A stretch of 64,000 nt of DNA from Staphylococcus schleiferi (GCF_900458895.1 NZ_LR962863.1:372001-436000), one strand, 5' to 3'. Positions 1 to 10,140 are shown, numbered from the stretch's first letter. A program made the numbers and translations. Notes: generated by a model not told the origin, from the letters alone.

Positions 1-1
1 T

Positions 2-238
2 GTCTTTACGAAAGATATCGGAAAAGCACAACGTGTTGCATCAAAAATGAGAATGGGTACAGTCTGGATCAATGATTTCCATCCTTATTTTGCACAAGCA
101 CCATGGGGTGGTTATAAACAATCAGGTATCGGTCGCGAACTTGGACATCACGGTTTAGAAGAATATCTAGAAACAAAACACATCTTAATGAATACAAGCC
201 CTGAGCCAGTTCACTGGTTTGGCCAGTCAGAATCATAA
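2..238 (+). CDS. betB: Betaine-aldehyde dehydrogenase, C-terminal end (partial)
   Basis: The reading frame is open from base 2, so the gene starts upstream of the window. The visible 78 residues are the C-terminus of an NAD-dependent aldehyde dehydrogenase: the stretch APWGGYKQSGIGRELG followed by LEEYLETKHI is the oligomerisation/C-terminal signature of this family. BetB oxidises betaine aldehyde to glycine betaine, a compatible solute. The choline dehydrogenase gene that makes its substrate follows on the same strand, which supports betB over other aldehyde dehydrogenases. The catalytic cysteine and NAD site lie outside the window. Confidence 0.85.
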   Translation, partial: VFTKDIGKAQRVASKMRMGTVWINDFHPYFAQAPWGGYKQSGIGRELGHHGLEEYLETKHILMNTSPEPVHWFGQSES

Positions 239-299
239 ATTGAACCATTGAATGAGCGTTTGTCATTTTATATGACAGACTTCTTTCAAAGTAAAAAGG

Positions 300-350
300 T
301 GTGAAAGATTGACGTAAAAGCAACGATAAGCGCTAAACGTTTCTTTCACA
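300..350 (+). promoter_or_regulatory. Stem-loop between betB and betA
   Basis: A perfect 9-bp inverted repeat, TGTGAAAGA (300-308) and TCTTTCACA (342-350), encloses a 33-base loop whose ends carry AACG and CGTT that could extend the pairing. It has no following T-run, so it does not look like a terminator. It could set relative betB/betA expression by mRNA processing, or be a regulator site. A second small dyad, TGTCAT and ATGACA, lies at about 261-277. Confidence 0.4.
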
Positions 351-406
351 TCTGTACATAGTTTGAAATAGCGCGTCAGTATACAACTACGAGGAGGATT
401 TTTGTT

Positions 407-2101
407 ATGAGTAAAGCGTACGACAAAATGTATGATTATATCATTATCGGTGGTGGGAGTGCTGGATCTGTATTAGGTGCTCGCCTCAGTGAAGATAAAG
501 ACAAAAAAGTCTTAGTACTTGAAGCAGGACGCAGTGATTACCCTTGGGATTTGTTAATTCAAATGCCAGCTGCTTTAATGTATCCATCAGGTAACCGCCT
601 TTACGATTGGAAATATGAAACAGATGGCGAACCGCATATGGGCGGACGTAAAGTTTTCCATACACGTGGTAAAGTGTTAGGTGGATCAAGTTCAATCAAT
701 GGGATGATTTATCAACGTGGTAACCCACTAGACTATGAAAAATGGGGTAAACCTGAAGGCATGGATACTTGGGATTATGCTCACTGTTTACCTTACTTCA
801 AACGTTTAGAAACGACTTTTGGTGCAGAAGCAGATGATCCAATACGTGGTTTAAATGGACCTATCAAATTACGTCGTGGTCCTGCTGATAACCCGTTATT
901 CCACGCATTTTTCGATGCAGCTGTCGAAGCGGGTTATAAAAAGACGAAAGATGTGAATGGTTTCCGTCAAGAAGGATTTGGACCATTTGATAGTCAAATC
1001 CATAATGGCCGCCGTGTTTCTGCTTCACGTGCTTATTTACGTCCAGCAATGAAACGCCAAAACCTAACAGTAAAAACACGTGCATTTGTTGAAAAACTTC
1101 ATTTTGATGGCAATACCGTTACAGGTGTGACTTATAAACGAAATGGTCGTTTACACAAAGTGCTCGCAAAAGAAGTTATCTTATCTGGTGGCGCATTTAA
1201 CACACCACAATTGCTACAATTGTCAGGTATCGGTGATTCTGAACATTTACGTTCATTAGGTATCGAACCTCGTATTCACTTACCGGGTGTCGGTGAAAAC
1301 TTTGAAGACCACTTAGAAGTGTATATTCAACATACTTGTAAAGAGCCTGTCTCATTACAACCTAGCTTAAATATTTTCAAAATGCCATTTATTGGTTTGG
1401 AATGGTTAACACGTCGTACAGGTGCAGCATCAAGTAACCACTTTGAAGGTGGTGGATTCGTTCGCTCAAATAATGATGTGAAATATCCAAACTTAATGTT
1501 CCATTTCTTACCACTTGCAGTACGCTATGATGGACAAAAAGCAGATACAGCACATGGTTACCAAGTTCATGTTGGACCAATGTATTCAAATTCAAGAGGT
1601 AGCTTGAAAATCACATCAACGAACCCATATGTTAAACCAAAATTTGTATTTAACTATTTATCTACAGAGGAAGATAAACGCGAATGGGTTGAAGCTATCC
1701 GCGTCGCACGTAACATTTTAAAACAACCTGCACTTGACCCTTATAATGGTGGAGAAATTTCACCAGGACCTTCTGTTCAAACAGATGAAGAAATTTTAGA
1801 TTGGGTGCGTCGAGACGCTGAAACAGCATTACACCCATCTTGTAGTGCAAAAATGGGTCCTGCTTCAGACCCAATGGCAGTCGTAGATCCATTAACAATG
1901 AAAGTACACGGCATGGAAAACTTACGTGTAGTAGACGCGTCAGTGATGCCAACAACAACAAATGGTAATATTCACGCACCTGTATTAATGCTTGCTGAAA
2001 AAGCAGCAGATATTATTCGTGGTATTCAACCACTTGAGCCTGAACATGTTGATTATTATATTCATGGTAAACATGATGAAAATGCAGGCGCTATTGATTA
2101 A
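407..2101 (+). CDS. betA: Choline dehydrogenase BetA (GMC oxidoreductase)
   Basis: The 564-residue protein is a flavin-dependent GMC-family oxidoreductase that oxidises choline to betaine aldehyde, feeding betB just upstream. The FAD dinucleotide-binding motif [15 protein letters not shown] is at about residues 12-26 and ends in a conserved Glu (VLVLEAG). The GMC signature 1 region [21 protein letters not shown] is near residues 85-105 and signature 2 ([15 protein letters not shown]) near 263-277. The C-terminal HPSCSAKMG and NGNIHAP segments hold the catalytic His region. GAGGAGG lies 10 bases before the ATG. Length is normal. It is convergent with the his operon. Confidence 0.95.
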   Translation: MSKAYDKMYDYIIIGGGSAGSVLGARLSEDKDKKVLVLEAGRSDYPWDLLIQMPAALMYPSGNRLYDWKYETDGEPHMGGRKVFHTRGKVLGGSSSINGMIYQRGNPLDYEKWGKPEGMDTWDYAHCLPYFKRLETTFGAEADDPIRGLNGPIKLRRGPADNPLFHAFFDAAVEAGYKKTKDVNGFRQEGFGPFDSQIHNGRRVSASRAYLRPAMKRQNLTVKTRAFVEKLHFDGNTVTGVTYKRNGRLHKVLAKEVILSGGAFNTPQLLQLSGIGDSEHLRSLGIEPRIHLPGVGENFEDHLEVYIQHTCKEPVSLQPSLNIFKMPFIGLEWLTRRTGAASSNHFEGGGFVRSNNDVKYPNLMFHFLPLAVRYDGQKADTAHGYQVHVGPMYSNSRGSLKITSTNPYVKPKFVFNYLSTEEDKREWVEAIRVARNILKQPALDPYNGGEISPGPSVQTDEEILDWVRRDAETALHPSCSAKMGPASDPMAVVDPLTMKVHGMENLRVVDASVMPTTTNGNIHAPVLMLAEKAADIIRGIQPLEPEHVDYYIHGKHDENAGAID

Positions 2102-2149
2102 GCTAAAAGTAAACTTAAATACGAGATGATTGAAGTTTACGTCTAATTT

Positions 2150-2197
2150 AAAACAACCCTTTCCGAGTTTAATGTGATACAAGGAGAGGGTTGTTTT
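2150..2197. terminator. Bidirectional terminator between betA and hisIE
   Basis: AAAACAACCCT (2150-2160) pairs perfectly with AGGGTTGTTTT (2187-2197). A T-run follows on the plus strand and a T-rich tract on the minus strand, so it can end both betA and the convergent his operon. Confidence 0.85.
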
Positions 2198-2247
2198 TAA
2201 GTTTGAAATCATAATGCTTGTTTTTATGACGGATCATGTCAAAGGCT

Positions 2248-2877
2248 TCACCATTTTTCAATCTTTTGACGTTCACCTTTAAAATTATTTTGAATACGGT
2301 GCCTTTTTTGTAACTCGTCTTCTATTGTATTGAAAGTGATATTTTGTGATTCGAGTAAAACAAACAGATGATAAAGTAAATCAGCACTTTCAGAAATGAC
2401 TTCAGAAGTGTTTTGTTTCATGGCAGCAATCACGACTTCGAAAGCTTCTTCGCCCAACTTTTTACTGATTTTTTCAATGCCTTCATTGAGAAGGTATTGC
2501 GTATAAGAGTTGGAATCATCTGCTTTCAACCGTTGGCGAATGGTACTTTCAAGTTGTTGAAGTTGAAAAGAGGGAGTCGTATTGAAACAACTTTGTGCAC
2601 CAGTATGACAAGTCGGTCCCATCGGTTCCACAAGCAACAATAACGTATCTTGATCGCAATCTAAATGCATCTCTTTGACTTGTTGTATATTGCCGGATGA
2701 TTCTCCTTTTTTCCAAAGTCGCTGCTTTGATCTTGAGTAAAACCATGTGACTTGTTCTTGCACTGTTCTATGAAAAGCTTCTTCGTTCATATAGCCCAAC
2801 ATGAGCACTTGTTGGGTCTTGCTATCTTGCAAAATGACCGGAAGTAGGCCTTTTGAAAAATCGGGTTTTAAGTCCAT
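2248..2877 (-). CDS. hisI: Bifunctional HisIE: phosphoribosyl-AMP cyclohydrolase / phosphoribosyl-ATP pyrophosphatase
   Basis: 209 residues carrying two consecutive histidine-pathway activities. The N-terminal HisI half (about 1-110) has WFYSRSKQRLWKKGESSGN and the metal-ligand segment DCDQDTLLLL with a later GPTCHTG. The C-terminal HisE half (about 115-209) has KLGEEAFEVVIAA and the helix ESADLLYHLFVLL typical of MazG-like pyrophosphatases. It removes pyrophosphate from PR-ATP and opens the ring. It is the last gene of the operon and its start overlaps the end of hisF by 10 bases, suggesting translational coupling. Confidence 0.95.
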   Translation of the reverse strand: MDLKPDFSKGLLPVILQDSKTQQVLMLGYMNEEAFHRTVQEQVTWFYSRSKQRLWKKGESSGNIQQVKEMHLDCDQDTLLLLVEPMGPTCHTGAQSCFNTTPSFQLQQLESTIRQRLKADDSNSYTQYLLNEGIEKISKKLGEEAFEVVIAAMKQNTSEVISESADLLYHLFVLLESQNITFNTIEDELQKRHRIQNNFKGERQKIEKW

Positions 2878-3632
2878 CTTACAGGGACACCTCCTTGATT
2901 CAGTTCACGCTTGATTGCTGCCACGGTTGTTTCTTTATCGTGTAAAATGCTTGCCGCTAATCCAGCAGAGACAGGAGTTTGTGTGAATAATTCTGTGAAG
3001 TGTTGTGCGTGACCACCACCGCCTGAAGCGATAATGGGGATATTGACTAATTTAGAAATTTGATTCAGATGTGTAATATCGAAGCCTTGTTTCATTCCAT
3101 CATGTGCCATACTTGTGATGAGAAGCTCTCCAGCACCTAATGCCTCTACTTGCCGAACCCAATCGTAGACGTGAACGGGCGTTTGTCGCTTACCTCCATG
3201 GGTACAACAATAATAATCATTCGTACTTTGATCGTATAGACTATCGATTGCGATACATATACACTGTTTTCCAAACTTTTGACTCGCTTGCTGTATGAAA
3301 TCAGGATTTTTGAGTGCTGCTGAATTAAGGGACACTTTATCTGCACCATGTCTTAAAAGTTGAGATATCTCGTCCAAAGATTTAATGCCACCACCCACCG
3401 TTAAGGGGATAAAAAGCTGGGAGGCAGTTTGTTGGATGATATCGAGTGTGAGTGCGTGCCCCTGTTCTGTTTTTGAAATATCTAAAAAGACAAGCTCGTC
3501 CGCGCCAGCTTGATTATAATATAGCGCAAGGTCTACCGGATGACCGATGTCTCTGAGACCTTTAAACTGTATCCCTTTGACAACACGACCGTCTTTAACA
3601 TCTAAGCAAGGAATAATTCTTTTTTTAATCAA
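2868..3632 (-). CDS. hisF: Imidazole glycerol phosphate synthase subunit HisF
   Basis: 254 residues from a TTG start at 3632. The longer frame to 3647 is also a TTG but adds residues not found in homologues. GGGAGGG lies 5 bases upstream of the chosen TTG, and the TTG overlaps the hisA stop as TTGA. The protein is a TIM barrel with the hallmark start [19 protein letters not shown] and phosphate-binding loops LTVGGGI and IIASGGGG. Catalytic Asp residues sit in CLDVKDG and TSMAHDGM. It uses ammonia channelled from HisH to make imidazole glycerol phosphate and AICAR. Confidence 0.95.
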   Translation of the reverse strand: MIKKRIIPCLDVKDGRVVKGIQFKGLRDIGHPVDLALYYNQAGADELVFLDISKTEQGHALTLDIIQQTASQLFIPLTVGGGIKSLDEISQLLRHGADKVSLNSAALKNPDFIQQASQKFGKQCICIAIDSLYDQSTNDYYCCTHGGKRQTPVHVYDWVRQVEALGAGELLITSMAHDGMKQGFDITHLNQISKLVNIPIIASGGGGHAQHFTELFTQTPVSAGLAASILHDKETTVAAIKRELNQGGVPVRWT

Positions 3633-4333
3633 GTTAATCCCTCCCAAAATGAGGCTTGATTCGCTGCTTTACCGACGATTGCTGCTGAAACACCGAGCAC
3701 ATCTAACTGCTGTAAGTCTGCTTGATGTCGAATGCCTCCCGAAGCAATAATCGGTAATGTACTATTCTTAGCGAGTTGAGCTGTTGTATCAAAATTAGGA
3801 CCACTCATTTTTCCGTCCTTCGTGATGTCGGTATAGATGATGCCATTTAAAGGAAGGTGTTGGATTTGGGAGACATAATCAAAGACATCGAGGACAGTTT
3901 CTTCCGTCCACCCATTAATTTGAATCGCAGTTTGCTTTGCATCGACAGATACCAATATTTTCCCGGGAAATAAATGACTCATTTCAGTCAGCCAGGCTTG
4001 ATCTATTATGGCTTGAGTGCCGACAATGCAGTAATCCACACCGGATGATAAATAGGCTTGAATCGTCTCTTTGTTACGAATACCGCCGCCCACTTCAATC
4101 GGTTTTTGACTCATTTGAACTAACTGTTGAATCGCGTCCATCTCGATAGAGCGTTGTGATTTGGCACCTATTAAATCGACGATGTGAATACGATCAACGC
4201 TATCGAACTGACTGTAAAATTCGATACTTTTCTCAGCACTGCGCATCATAACTTCAGTTGTTTGATAGTCTCCCTCTGTGAGGCGTACACTTTTACCTCC
4301 TATTAAATCAATCGCAGGCCAAAGTTTAATCAT
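3629..4333 (-). CDS. hisA: Phosphoribosylformimino-5-aminoimidazole carboxamide ribotide isomerase HisA
   Basis: 234-residue TIM-barrel enzyme that performs the Amadori rearrangement of ProFAR to PRFAR. The start [23 protein letters not shown] contains the catalytic Asp8, and the second catalytic Asp is in YTDITKDG. Phosphate loops EVGGGIR and IIASGGI are present. It overlaps hisH by 8 bases upstream and hisF by 4 bases downstream, consistent with tight coupling within the operon. Confidence 0.95.
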   Translation of the reverse strand: MIKLWPAIDLIGGKSVRLTEGDYQTTEVMMRSAEKSIEFYSQFDSVDRIHIVDLIGAKSQRSIEMDAIQQLVQMSQKPIEVGGGIRNKETIQAYLSSGVDYCIVGTQAIIDQAWLTEMSHLFPGKILVSVDAKQTAIQINGWTEETVLDVFDYVSQIQHLPLNGIIYTDITKDGKMSGPNFDTTAQLAKNSTLPIIASGGIRHQADLQQLDVLGVSAAIVGKAANQASFWEGLT

Positions 4334-4904
4334 GTTGCCAACCTCCTTTTAACGCTTGTTCTAAAATCTGTAAACCGTAATCGCCACTTTTTTCTGGATG
4401 AAATTGAATACCAATACAATCATCTTGTTGAACGATGCCCGGAATAGACGTGCCATAGTCACTATAGGCGATGACTGCAGGTGACATTGGCGCTTGATAA
4501 GTATGGACATAATAGACATCTTTGTTTAACGCGGGGATTTCACTTTTTAACTGATTCCAACCAAGATGTGGCACTGTATAGGGGGTCTGAATTTCGTGAA
4601 TTTTCCCTTTGATTAAATCAAGTCCGGACACATGGCCTTCATCGCTATAAGAGTACAGAAGTTGCATACCTAAACAAATACCGATAATGGGTTGCTGGTG
4701 TTGTCTCAATACATCGTATAGCCCGTATTGATGAATGGCTTGCATTGCGTCTTTGAAATGGCCCACGCCTGGCAGAATCAAGACGTCTGCATGTTCTATC
4801 CTTTCTGGTTCGCGCGTTACGATAGACGGATAACCAAGATGGTTCACTGCGCGTTGCACATTAAAAATGTTGCCAAGTCCATAGTCTACGAGTGCAATCA
4901 TCAT
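4326..4904 (-). CDS. hisH: Imidazole glycerol phosphate synthase glutaminase subunit HisH
   Basis: 192-residue class I glutamine amidotransferase. The nucleophile Cys is in GICLGMQLL, and the His/Glu pair of the triad is in QFHPEKSG near the C-terminus. It starts [17 protein letters not shown] as in other HisH proteins. It supplies ammonia to HisF. Its ATG overlaps the hisB stop in the ATGA arrangement. Confidence 0.95.
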   Translation of the reverse strand: MMIALVDYGLGNIFNVQRAVNHLGYPSIVTREPERIEHADVLILPGVGHFKDAMQAIHQYGLYDVLRQHQQPIIGICLGMQLLYSYSDEGHVSGLDLIKGKIHEIQTPYTVPHLGWNQLKSEIPALNKDVYYVHTYQAPMSPAVIAYSDYGTSIPGIVQQDDCIGIQFHPEKSGDYGLQILEQALKGGWQHD

Positions 4905-5479
4905 TCAATCACACCTTTAGATGAAGGGATACGTCGGTCTTCTGAATCGCGTAGCGCTTGTTTTAAAGCATGCGCAAATGCTTTGAAAATGGCTTCAATT
5001 TCGTGGTGCGTATTTCCTTGATGAAGTAAGTCGATGTGAACCGTTAAATAGGCATTAAACACTAAAGCTCTAAAAAATTCTTTGACGAGTTCTGTATCAA
5101 ACTGGCCCACTTTTTCCTTGCTGAAGTCCGCTTGAAAGTTGAGGTAAGGGCGGCCGCTAATATCGACAACAGCACGTGCTAATGTTTCGTCCATTGGAAT
5201 ATATTGGGTACCATAACGGGTGTAATGAACTTTATCTTTAATCAACTGTCGTAACAGTTGTCCAAGAACGATACCGATATCTTCAGTCGTATGATGATCA
5301 TCGACCCACGTATCACCTTCAACGTCAATTTGTAACGCTAAGCCACTATGAAAGCTCCATAATGTGAGCATATGGTCTAAAAATCCGACACCAGTATGAA
5401 TTTGACTCTCTTTTTTCGATACACTGAGTTTAATGTCAATTTTAGTTTCTGTCGTTTCGCGGCGAATTTGATATGTCAT
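4901..5479 (-). CDS. hisB: Imidazoleglycerol-phosphate dehydratase HisB
   Basis: 192-residue monofunctional dehydratase; no phosphatase domain is fused, as is usual in Firmicutes. The two metal-binding motifs HTGVGFLDHML (about residues 29-39) and DDHHTTEDIGI (about 60-70) are intact, and a later HHEIEAIFKAFAHAL segment completes the di-manganese site. It converts imidazole glycerol phosphate to imidazole acetol phosphate. It overlaps hisC and hisH by ATGA junctions. Confidence 0.95.
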   Translation of the reverse strand: MTYQIRRETTETKIDIKLSVSKKESQIHTGVGFLDHMLTLWSFHSGLALQIDVEGDTWVDDHHTTEDIGIVLGQLLRQLIKDKVHYTRYGTQYIPMDETLARAVVDISGRPYLNFQADFSKEKVGQFDTELVKEFFRALVFNAYLTVHIDLLHQGNTHHEIEAIFKAFAHALKQALRDSEDRRIPSSKGVIE

Positions 5480-6477
5480 TGCTGTTCACTCCATTCTTTC
5501 ACGACTTGTTCAAATTGATTTAACTGTGGATAATCAATGATGGAATAACGTACGCATTCAGCTAACATTTTTTCATCTTTCGAATGATAAAAGCGTGGTA
5601 GAAAGCCACGTGCTTTAACGTAATGGCCGAGTGATAAGGCTTGAGAGCCTGATGTTAAAACAAAATTAGTATCACTTGGAAAGATATGCATATGGGAACT
5701 GGCATATTTCATCATGATTTCTTTTAAGCGCTGACTCAATTGTCGTTGGTATTGGACGAACACTTTTGTTTGTTCCATATGTTCAAATAGATAAATACCG
5801 ATAGATAGCGTGAATGCACTTAAAGGATAAGGGTGTTCAATTTGGCGTATAGTTGAAATGGTTTTTTCTGTACTGATTAAGACACCGAGTCGTAACCCCG
5901 CCATAGCAAAAGCTTTGGAAAGTGTACGAATGATTAGGATATGATCTTCCAGTTCGATTTGTAATGGTGTTGAAAAGTCAACATAGGCTTCATCAATGAT
6001 TAAATAGCCTTCTATCGTTTTCATTTGTTTTGCGATAGTGATTAACTCATTTTCAGTAAAACGGTGTCCCGTTGGATTGTGTGGATTACTGAGAATGAAA
6101 AAACGAGGTTGTACTTCATCGATGCGACCAAGTATCGTTTCAAGTGAAAATGTTAAATCAGGTGAGGCATCAACAAAACGAATTTGACGCTTCACCTGCC
6201 GTGCATAATCTTGATACATAAAAAAATCGGGATTGAGCGTTAAACAGGGACCTTCTGGCATAATAAGCATCAATTTTTGTATTAATTCGTCAGAACCATT
6301 TCCACAGCATAGTTGTTGACTGCTGAATTGCTGGCCATAATAATTCGCATAAGCTTGGCGAAAGCGGTCATAATCAGTATCTGGATATAAATGGTAATCA
6401 CAATTTTTGATAAGATTCATTAATGTTTCATCATTAAGCGGCTTTATCGGGCTTTCATTCTTATTCATGCGAATCAT
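5476..6477 (-). CDS. hisC: Histidinol-phosphate aminotransferase HisC
   Basis: 333-residue class I/II PLP aminotransferase. The PLP lysine is in IIRTLSKAFAMAGLRLG, and FILSNPHNPTGH is the conserved PLP/substrate loop. The N-terminal motif MNKNESPIKP contains the family Asn-Glu. The length is slightly short for HisC but matches staphylococcal forms. Its ATG overlaps the hisD stop. The lone histidinol-phosphate phosphatase step is not encoded in the window. Confidence 0.93.
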   Translation of the reverse strand: MIRMNKNESPIKPLNDETLMNLIKNCDYHLYPDTDYDRFRQAYANYYGQQFSSQQLCCGNGSDELIQKLMLIMPEGPCLTLNPDFFMYQDYARQVKRQIRFVDASPDLTFSLETILGRIDEVQPRFFILSNPHNPTGHRFTENELITIAKQMKTIEGYLIIDEAYVDFSTPLQIELEDHILIIRTLSKAFAMAGLRLGVLISTEKTISTIRQIEHPYPLSAFTLSIGIYLFEHMEQTKVFVQYQRQLSQRLKEIMMKYASSHMHIFPSDTNFVLTSGSQALSLGHYVKARGFLPRFYHSKDEKMLAECVRYSIIDYPQLNQFEQVVKEWSEQQ

Positions 6478-7730
6478 TGTGTGTCACCTCTATTTCGAAT
6501 TTCTAGTGATTTTTTATGATTGATTAATTGTTCGTCATCCGCTATTCGAGCGGCATCAGCATAGGTGTGTTGGTACGTTGAAGCATTCAGATGAATGACC
6601 GTATGTTTAGTTAAAAAATCGTTCACAGACAGTCCGTGTTGAAAGCGTGCTGTTCGTTGTGTAGGCAGCACGTGACTCGGCCCAGCGATATAGTCTCCAA
6701 TGGCTTCTGGTGCATAGCGCCCTATAAACAAGCTCCCTACATAATGGATGAAAGGGATGTATCGTTCTGGATGCGCAGTTTGAACTGAAGCATGTTCAGG
6801 TGCAATGGCATTCATAACTTTACAATTATCATTAAAATCTAAAGTGTGAATTAAGTAGTGATGATGCTTTAAACTTTCTGCTAATATTTCTGAGCGCTGT
6901 GCATTTTTAAGTTCAGATTGGATACGCTGTTCAAGCGCCTTAAGGACGGATTTATCGTTTGAAAGGACATAAGTTCTTGCCATTTCATCATGCTCATCTT
7001 GGGCGAAAACATCATAGACAATGGCCTCCATATCGCTATGGGTATCTATAATAAGTGCAATCTCACTCGGTCCTGCAATTTGATCGATGCCTACTTCTCC
7101 GTACAAATATTTTTTCGCATACGCCACATATTGATTGCCTGGACCAACGATTTTATCTACTTTAGGGATAGTTTCTGTGCCATAGGCTAATGCTGCGATA
7201 CTTTGGGCGCCACCGACTTGATACACGCGATCGACACCGGCAATTGCACAAGCAGCAAGAACACTTTGGGCAATGCCATTGGTTTGGGGTGGTGTGACAA
7301 CAATGATATTTTTAACATTTGCCACTTTCGCGAGTGTCGCGGTCATTAAGACAGTAGATGGATAACTTGCTTTACCTCCCGGCACATATATCCCTACACT
7401 TTCGATAGGATAATAGACTTCGTAGAGTTCTTGTGTTGTATTTTGTTGTTGATATTTAATTTGTTGCTGATAATGTTCGATTCTTTGATGACTATGTTGG
7501 AGTGCTGCTTTTAATTCAGGCTCCAAATTTGTCAAAGCTTGTTCCAGCTCTGAACGAGGTATCTCTAGTGATTGCACTTGTACGTGATCAAATTGCTTGT
7601 TGTAGTCGAATAATGCACGGTCACCTTCATTTTTGACACGTTCACAGATGGCGGCCACCTGCTCGTGAAGGTTTTGGTTAAACTGTGCTTCAGATTGTAA
7701 TTGCTGTAAAAATGTTGTGCTGTTAATCAT
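6474..7730 (-). CDS. hisD: Histidinol dehydrogenase HisD
   Basis: 418 residues. This zinc enzyme oxidises histidinol to histidine in two NAD-dependent steps. The family block YVPGGKASYPSTVLMTA and the signature region VDKIVGPGNQYVAYAKKYL, followed by DQIAGPSEIALI, are clear, as are the catalytic EH pair in IAPEHASVQ and the zinc-ligand segment AIGDYIAGPSHVLPT. I prefer the ATG at 7730 to the TTG one codon earlier. It overlaps the hisG stop. Confidence 0.95.
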   Translation of the reverse strand: MINSTTFLQQLQSEAQFNQNLHEQVAAICERVKNEGDRALFDYNKQFDHVQVQSLEIPRSELEQALTNLEPELKAALQHSHQRIEHYQQQIKYQQQNTTQELYEVYYPIESVGIYVPGGKASYPSTVLMTATLAKVANVKNIIVVTPPQTNGIAQSVLAACAIAGVDRVYQVGGAQSIAALAYGTETIPKVDKIVGPGNQYVAYAKKYLYGEVGIDQIAGPSEIALIIDTHSDMEAIVYDVFAQDEHDEMARTYVLSNDKSVLKALEQRIQSELKNAQRSEILAESLKHHHYLIHTLDFNDNCKVMNAIAPEHASVQTAHPERYIPFIHYVGSLFIGRYAPEAIGDYIAGPSHVLPTQRTARFQHGLSVNDFLTKHTVIHLNASTYQHTYADAARIADDEQLINHKKSLEIRNRGDTQ

Positions 7731-8337
7731 CAATGAGTGACACCCCTAACATTTGAATAAATGCATCAATTTCTGATGCGGCAGTGAAAAAACTTTGACG
7801 GTTTGTAATTAATTGCGCTTGTATACTGGAAATCTGTTCCTTTTCGACAAGGCCATTAGAGCGAAGTGTACTACCGGTTTGTACGATATCAACGATGCCA
7901 TCAACCATGCCAATGACACAAGCTAACTCAATAGAGCCCGAAAGTTCGATTAACTCAATGTCACGACCTGTGGATTTAAAATAATCGCGGGCTGTTTTCG
8001 GATAAGAAGTTGCGATTTTGTGACATGCTTCTGTCGTTTCAAAAGCAGCGACAGAAAAATGACATTGTCCAAAAGGGAGGGCAATAAGTTGATTAACGTC
8101 ATATTTCTGCTCGTTTAAAATATCACTTCCTGTAATACCGATGTCCGCAATCCCTTGTTCTACATATATAGGAACGTCATTTCCTTTAACGAAAAGAAAA
8201 CGAAAATTTTCAGTTTTGATTTGAAGTTGACGGGATTGCGACTGAAGCTGTGAAGCCAATTCAATCTGCCCCTGTTGTTCTAAGTAGGCAATCAAACTTT
8301 TCAGTAAACGTCCTTTTGCCAATGCAATAGTTAACAC
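7723..8337 (-). CDS. hisG: ATP phosphoribosyltransferase, short form HisG
   Basis: 204 residues, the short HisG form that lacks the C-terminal regulatory domain and needs HisZ. It starts the pathway by joining ATP and PRPP. LTIALAKGRLLKSL opens the protein, and the PRPP-binding loop is DIVQTGSTLRSNGL. I choose the GTG at 8337 over the GTG at 8346, because the latter overlaps the AAGGAG site, while 8337 sits 8 bases from it and gives the usual N-terminus. hisZ ends just upstream. Confidence 0.93.
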   Translation of the reverse strand: MLTIALAKGRLLKSLIAYLEQQGQIELASQLQSQSRQLQIKTENFRFLFVKGNDVPIYVEQGIADIGITGSDILNEQKYDVNQLIALPFGQCHFSVAAFETTEACHKIATSYPKTARDYFKSTGRDIELIELSGSIELACVIGMVDGIVDIVQTGSTLRSNGLVEKEQISSIQAQLITNRQSFFTAASEIDAFIQMLGVSLIDD

Positions 8338-8355
8338 AATAGTCACTCCTTCTCG

Positions 8356-9168
8356 TTATAATGTGAGTCCTAAACCAAATCCTTCTAAAGTATCTTTGTA
8401 ATAACCGCCTGTTAAAGTCAGATTGCTTTTTTTCAGATGTGCATGAATAAAGGCGCCTTTATAATACGACCGCGGAGGTTGGGGTGTCATATCGAGATGG
8501 ATAGGGGTGATACCTAACGATTTGAAATAGGTATGCCAACGATTCAAACTCCGCAAAATATAGTGATCGCTTGGGAATAAGCTGTTCAGTAAACTGAGTT
8601 GTTGATGTGTCGGTGTTAACAACAATTGAACAATGGGATGACTGAGCCCTAAAGCAGATTTCAATTCAGAAATATTGCGCTGTGCAATCCATGTCAATAG
8701 TTGTGTGTCGTGTTGCACATCGCTTAATAATAAATCCGTTAATTGGTAATGACCGATTACGACATATTGAATTTGATCTTCTAAGCATTGTTCAATGTAC
8801 AACTTAAATGTTTCAAACGTCTCGTGAATCTCTTGAATACTCGGTTGATAATATTCTAGGCCTAGTTGTGTACAGACGTGCTGATTTCGGACAATTGAAC
8901 CAGCATATGCAACTGCGCGATGTTGTAAAGGATAGTCTTGGTAATAGCGCACCAGTTGATCTGTAAAATCATTGCGCAAAGCATAAAGCTGTGAACCAGA
9001 TTGCCAAACACTTCTTTCAGACATTTGTTTAAGATCATCAGAAGAGAGTGTTTCCCAAACTAATGTTTCGATAAAAGGTGTGTCTATGAGCTCGAAGTTA
9101 CGAGATTCAGCAATATTTAAAAACTGAAGCTCTTTTTCTTTGTCTAAAATTAAAGGATGCATCATCAT
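8356..9168 (-). CDS. hisZ: ATP phosphoribosyltransferase regulatory subunit HisZ
   Basis: 270 residues, a shortened histidyl-tRNA-synthetase-like protein that lacks tRNA-charging parts and serves as the allosteric partner of short HisG. Recognisable class II remnants are FELIDTPFIETLVWE near residue 23 and YKGAFIHAHL near the C-terminus. It is the first gene of the operon. GAGG lies 7 bases before three consecutive ATG codons, so the exact start may be any of the three. Sequence divergence is typical for HisZ. Confidence 0.88.
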   Translation of the reverse strand: MMMHPLILDKEKELQFLNIAESRNFELIDTPFIETLVWETLSSDDLKQMSERSVWQSGSQLYALRNDFTDQLVRYYQDYPLQHRAVAYAGSIVRNQHVCTQLGLEYYQPSIQEIHETFETFKLYIEQCLEDQIQYVVIGHYQLTDLLLSDVQHDTQLLTWIAQRNISELKSALGLSHPIVQLLLTPTHQQLSLLNSLFPSDHYILRSLNRWHTYFKSLGITPIHLDMTPQPPRSYYKGAFIHAHLKKSNLTLTGGYYKDTLEGFGLGLTL

Positions 9169-9477
9169 ATCGCCTCGATTTCGTTCTCTACCGAGTTAAA
9201 GTGTTTTGAGAGAATATGAGTATGTTAGCATATGAATATTCAGATTTCAACAAAAAATTCTGAAAAATAAAGAATAGATATTCTGTATAGGTTTTTACGG
9301 TGGGAGAACTAGGAAATAAAGCAATGTGAAAAAAAGACAACTGAAATGTACACGAGAATGGTGTGCAATACTAAACGCTTAGCAATTTTATCTGATATAA
9401 AACAATCGTATTTTGAGCAACCAAATTGTATAATTAAGTAAGATATTAAAAATATATACGATGAGGGAGCATGTTAT
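9169..9477. other. Divergent intergenic region hisZ / deoC
   Basis: This stretch of about 309 bases holds the his promoter on the minus side. On the plus side TATAAT at 9429-9434 is a possible deoC -10 box, but its -35 is poor. A weak dyad CTAA-ACGC-TTAG at about 9371-9382 could be an operator. No gene is visible. Confidence 0.5.
9222..9250 (-). promoter_or_regulatory. Candidate his operon promoter
   Basis: On the minus strand TTGAAA (9250-9245) is separated by 17 bases from TAACAT (9227-9222). The -10 box is preceded by TG one base upstream, an extended -10. The leader to hisZ would be about 45 bases, too short for a T-box. Confidence 0.5.
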
Positions 9478-10140
9478 ATGAAATTTGAAAAATATATCGA
9501 TCATACGTTGTTAAAACCAGAATCAACACGTCAACAAATTGATCAAATCATTGAAGAGGCCAAAACGTATCACTTTAAATCGGTTTGTGTCAATCCGACG
9601 CATGTTCAATACGCTGCCGAACGTCTTGCAGATAGTGACGTGCTTGTGTGTACGGTGATTGGTTTTCCATTGGGTGCATCAACGACAGAAACGAAAGCTT
9701 TCGAAACAGAAGATGCTTTACGTAAAGGTGCAGATGAAATCGATATGGTTATCAACATTGGCGCTTTAAAAGATGGACGTTACGCTGATGTACAACAAGA
9801 TATTGAAGCTGTAGTCAAAGCGGCTCAAGGCCATGCGGTTAAAGTCATTATTGAAACGGTTTTACTGACAGATGAAGAAAAAGTGAAAGCCTCTGAATTA
9901 GCACAAGCAGCAGGTGCACATTTTGTGAAAACATCCACTGGCTTTGCGGGTGGTGGTGCCACACCTGAAGATGTGAAATTAATGAAAGAGACTGTCGGGG
10001 ATGCATTAGAAGTGAAAGCCTCCGGCGGTGTGCGTAGCTTAGAAGATTTTAACGCAATGGTTGAGGCAGGTGCCACACGTGTGGGCGCAAGTGCAGGTGT
10101 TCAAATCATGCAAGGATTAGAATCCGACGCAGACTATTAA
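9478..10140 (+). CDS. deoC: Deoxyribose-phosphate aldolase DeoC
   Basis: 220-residue class I aldolase that splits 2-deoxyribose-5-phosphate into glyceraldehyde-3-phosphate and acetaldehyde. The Schiff-base lysine is in FVKTSTGF and the proton-relay lysine in [13 protein letters not shown]; both motifs are intact, as is the N-terminal [17 protein letters not shown] lies before the ATG. deoB lies 170 bases downstream on the same strand; together they convert deoxyribonucleoside-derived sugars into central metabolites. No nucleoside phosphorylase or deoR-type gene is seen beside them. Confidence 0.95.
   Translation: MKFEKYIDHTLLKPESTRQQIDQIIEEAKTYHFKSVCVNPTHVQYAAERLADSDVLVCTVIGFPLGASTTETKAFETEDALRKGADEIDMVINIGALKDGRYADVQQDIEAVVKAAQGHAVKVIIETVLLTDEEKVKASELAQAAGAHFVKTSTGFAGGGATPEDVKLMKETVGDALEVKASGGVRSLEDFNAMVEAGATRVGASAGVQIMQGLESDADY

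Noticed and set aside
9169..9222. T-box or histidine attenuator before hisZ
   Set aside because: The leader from the predicted start is about 45 bases, with no His codon run, specifier loop or terminator/antiterminator pair.
9371..9382. Possible cre site upstream of deoC
   Set aside because: The dyad CTAA-ACGC-TTAG has the central CG but misses four of the outer consensus bases, so I did not call it CcpA-dependent.
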